DNA of 14,987 nt from Deltaproteobacteria bacterium. GTDB taxonomy: Bacteria > Desulfobacterota > Binatia > UBA9968. Position 1 is the first letter of the stretch. The number at the start of each line of letters is the position of its first letter. The notes under the pieces are model-generated. The model saw only the letters and a list, made by a program, of their open reading frames with translations. It was not told where the DNA came from and ran no database searches. The DNA lies in contig VBLN01000060.1 of NCBI GenBank assembly GCA_005878685.1, positions 1-14,987 of the forward strand, in the 5' to 3' direction. This document shows positions 14,032 through 14,987 of the stretch, in pieces. The translations under genes and the position numbers were made by a program.

Positions 14032-14987
14032 GTTTAATCGCAGACGCACTTAAGAAAGCGCAATCCGCCAAGTTTGGCAGGCGCTACCAAAGCTCCGAAC
14101 CGTCGGCGGTATTACCCGTGGCGAGGGAAAGCAGACGGACATCCTCTATCTGGGACCGGATTCCAGTTTCGCCGACACTCCTGATTGGACTCGGTTCCGG
14201 ACTTTTTTTCTTTGTCTTGCTTTTTGGCTATTTTTTTTATGGAAAGTCTGCCAGTGTTCAGTCGCGATCCGCTCTCTCCTCGGCGAGAACCTCAAAGGCA
14301 TTGACTCTCTCACCGCCTCCCAGCGTTCCTTCTCTTGAGCCTCTCTCTCCGGAGAAGGAAACTGCTGTTCTCCTGGGATCTCGGCGGTCCGCGGAATCCC
14401 AGCGGGTCCTTCCCGGGTCGAGTCCATCATCCAGCGAGGAATCGAGGTTAACCAAGGCCAAAGAGGGAGAGGCGCGCGATGAGCGCAAGACGAAGTCTCT
14501 AAGCCCCCCAAGGAGTAAAGCTGAGGGATCGCAGCTGTCTGTGACCTCCGATCTTTCCGAAGAGGCGGGTCGTCACTTTAATTTGGCGTTGTTTTATCAA
14601 GAGCGGAAAGAATTTCTGCAGGCCAAGGCGGAGTACGAAAGGACCATTGGATTGTGGCCTCTCTACGCTGAGGCTCATAACAACCTTGGCGTGGTTTACA
14701 AAGAGCTCGGGATCTACGATGAAGCGATCACCGAGTTGAAGAAGGCTTTGGCTCTGAATCCCAGCTATACGAAGGCCTACCATAATCTCGGCGTGATCTA
14801 TCAAATCAAAGGAGATTGGAAGCAGGCTACCAAGAGTTATGAAATGGTACTCTCCTTGGACCGTAATCATCTAGGGGCCTACAATAATCTTGGGCTAATC
14901 TACCGGTCTCAGCACCAACCCCATGATGCGCGCGCGATTCTGGAGAAGGCCTCGACTATGGACCCAAGCTTTCCACAGACCCACTAC
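14028..14987 (+). CDS. MshN-like membrane TPR protein (partial, runs off the window)
   Basis: The frame opens with ATG at 14028, overlapping the preceding stop (ATGA), and stays open for 320 codons to the window edge. It begins MSLIADALKKAQ, the usual start of the MshN/GspB-type proteins that follow ExeA-like ATPases. A transmembrane helix is at about 50-71, followed by a long Ser/Pro/charged periplasmic linker (72-175). TPR units begin at about 178-212, then 213-246 (AEAHNNLGVVYKELGIYDEA), 247-280 (TKAYHNLGVIYQIKGDWKQA) and 281-315 (LGAYNNLGLIYRSQHQPHDA). The repeats should bind partner proteins in the periplasm, probably supporting secretin or pilus assembly with the MshM-like protein. The C-terminus is not visible. 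Confidence 0.85.
   Translation, partial: MSLIADALKKAQSAKFGRRYQSSEPSAVLPVARESRRTSSIWDRIPVSPTLLIGLGSGLFFFVLLFGYFFYGKSASVQSRSALSSARTSKALTLSPPPSVPSLEPLSPEKETAVLLGSRRSAESQRVLPGSSPSSSEESRLTKAKEGEARDERKTKSLSPPRSKAEGSQLSVTSDLSEEAGRHFNLALFYQERKEFLQAKAEYERTIGLWPLYAEAHNNLGVVYKELGIYDEAITELKKALALNPSYTKAYHNLGVIYQIKGDWKQATKSYEMVLSLDRNHLGAYNNLGLIYRSQHQPHDARAILEKASTMDPSFPQTHY

Noticed and set aside
14146..14870. Minus-strand open frames of 121, 76 and 123 codons near the right edge.
   Set aside because: They are shadows of the plus-strand TPR gene, which starts at 14028 and has clear repeats.
1..14987. CRISPR array, tRNA, rRNA or riboswitch.
   Set aside because: No regularly spaced direct repeats, tRNA-like folds, rRNA segments or recognisable aptamer sequence were seen on either strand.

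Overview
The window looks like a chromosomal segment of a Gram-negative (diderm) bacterium. It encodes an outer-membrane secretin with a lipobox and the inner-membrane assembly platform of a type IV pilus or type II secretion-like machine. Protein style, mid-50s GC by eye and the use of sigma-54 suggest a Nitrospirota-, NC10- or Desulfobacterota-like lineage. This placement is an inference from general resemblance; there is no rRNA or marker gene to confirm it.

Layout. (1) 1-1489: an accessory patch. It holds the possible tail of an upstream gene, a rho-independent terminator, and a REP-associated (Y1/HUH) transposase element bounded by 21-bp inverted repeats (97-1132). Abutting the element is the headless C-terminal remnant of another gene (1133-1397), followed by a second terminator of nearly the same sequence. 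(2) 1520-2950, minus strand: a two-gene operon of GspG-like major pseudopilins. A near-consensus sigma-54 promoter (2936-2950) lies just upstream and excludes the longer possible start of the first gene. (3) 3122-4852, minus strand: a membrane-anchored sigma-54 activator (two transmembrane segments, HAMP-like region, PAS, AAA+, Fis-type HTH) that lacks a receiver domain. (4) 4853-5304: a long divergent control region with a second near-consensus sigma-54 promoter (5087-5101) and a candidate sigma-70 promoter. (5) 5305-14987, plus strand: a tightly packed operon of assembly genes. In order these are a GspE/PilB ATPase, a GspF/PilC platform protein, a PilM-PilN fusion (GspL-like), PilO, a PilP/MshK/GspC-like protein, a secretin lipoprotein, an ExeA/MshM-like ATPase with a C-terminal SPOR domain, and an MshN-like membrane TPR protein cut by the window edge. 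Four of the junctions are stop/start overlaps of the ATGA type.

How it works together. GspE powers extraction of pseudopilins through GspF. PilM-N, PilO and the PilP-like protein connect the cytoplasmic motor to the secretin. The MshM-like ATPase with its SPOR domain and the TPR protein probably help place or assemble the secretin at peptidoglycan. The gene set is closest to the MSHA pilus cluster (mshE, G, I, J, K, L, M, N equivalents), while the pilins look like GspG, so the machine sits between an MSHA-type pilus and a type II secretion system. Prepilin peptidase, minor pseudopilins and a retraction ATPase are not in the window.

The most notable feature is regulatory. Both halves of the machine, pilins and assembly apparatus, carry near-identical sigma-54 promoters, and the gene between them encodes a one-component, membrane-embedded sigma-54 activator. 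This suggests a self-contained circuit in which the regulator senses a state of the membrane or of the machine and switches on both operons.
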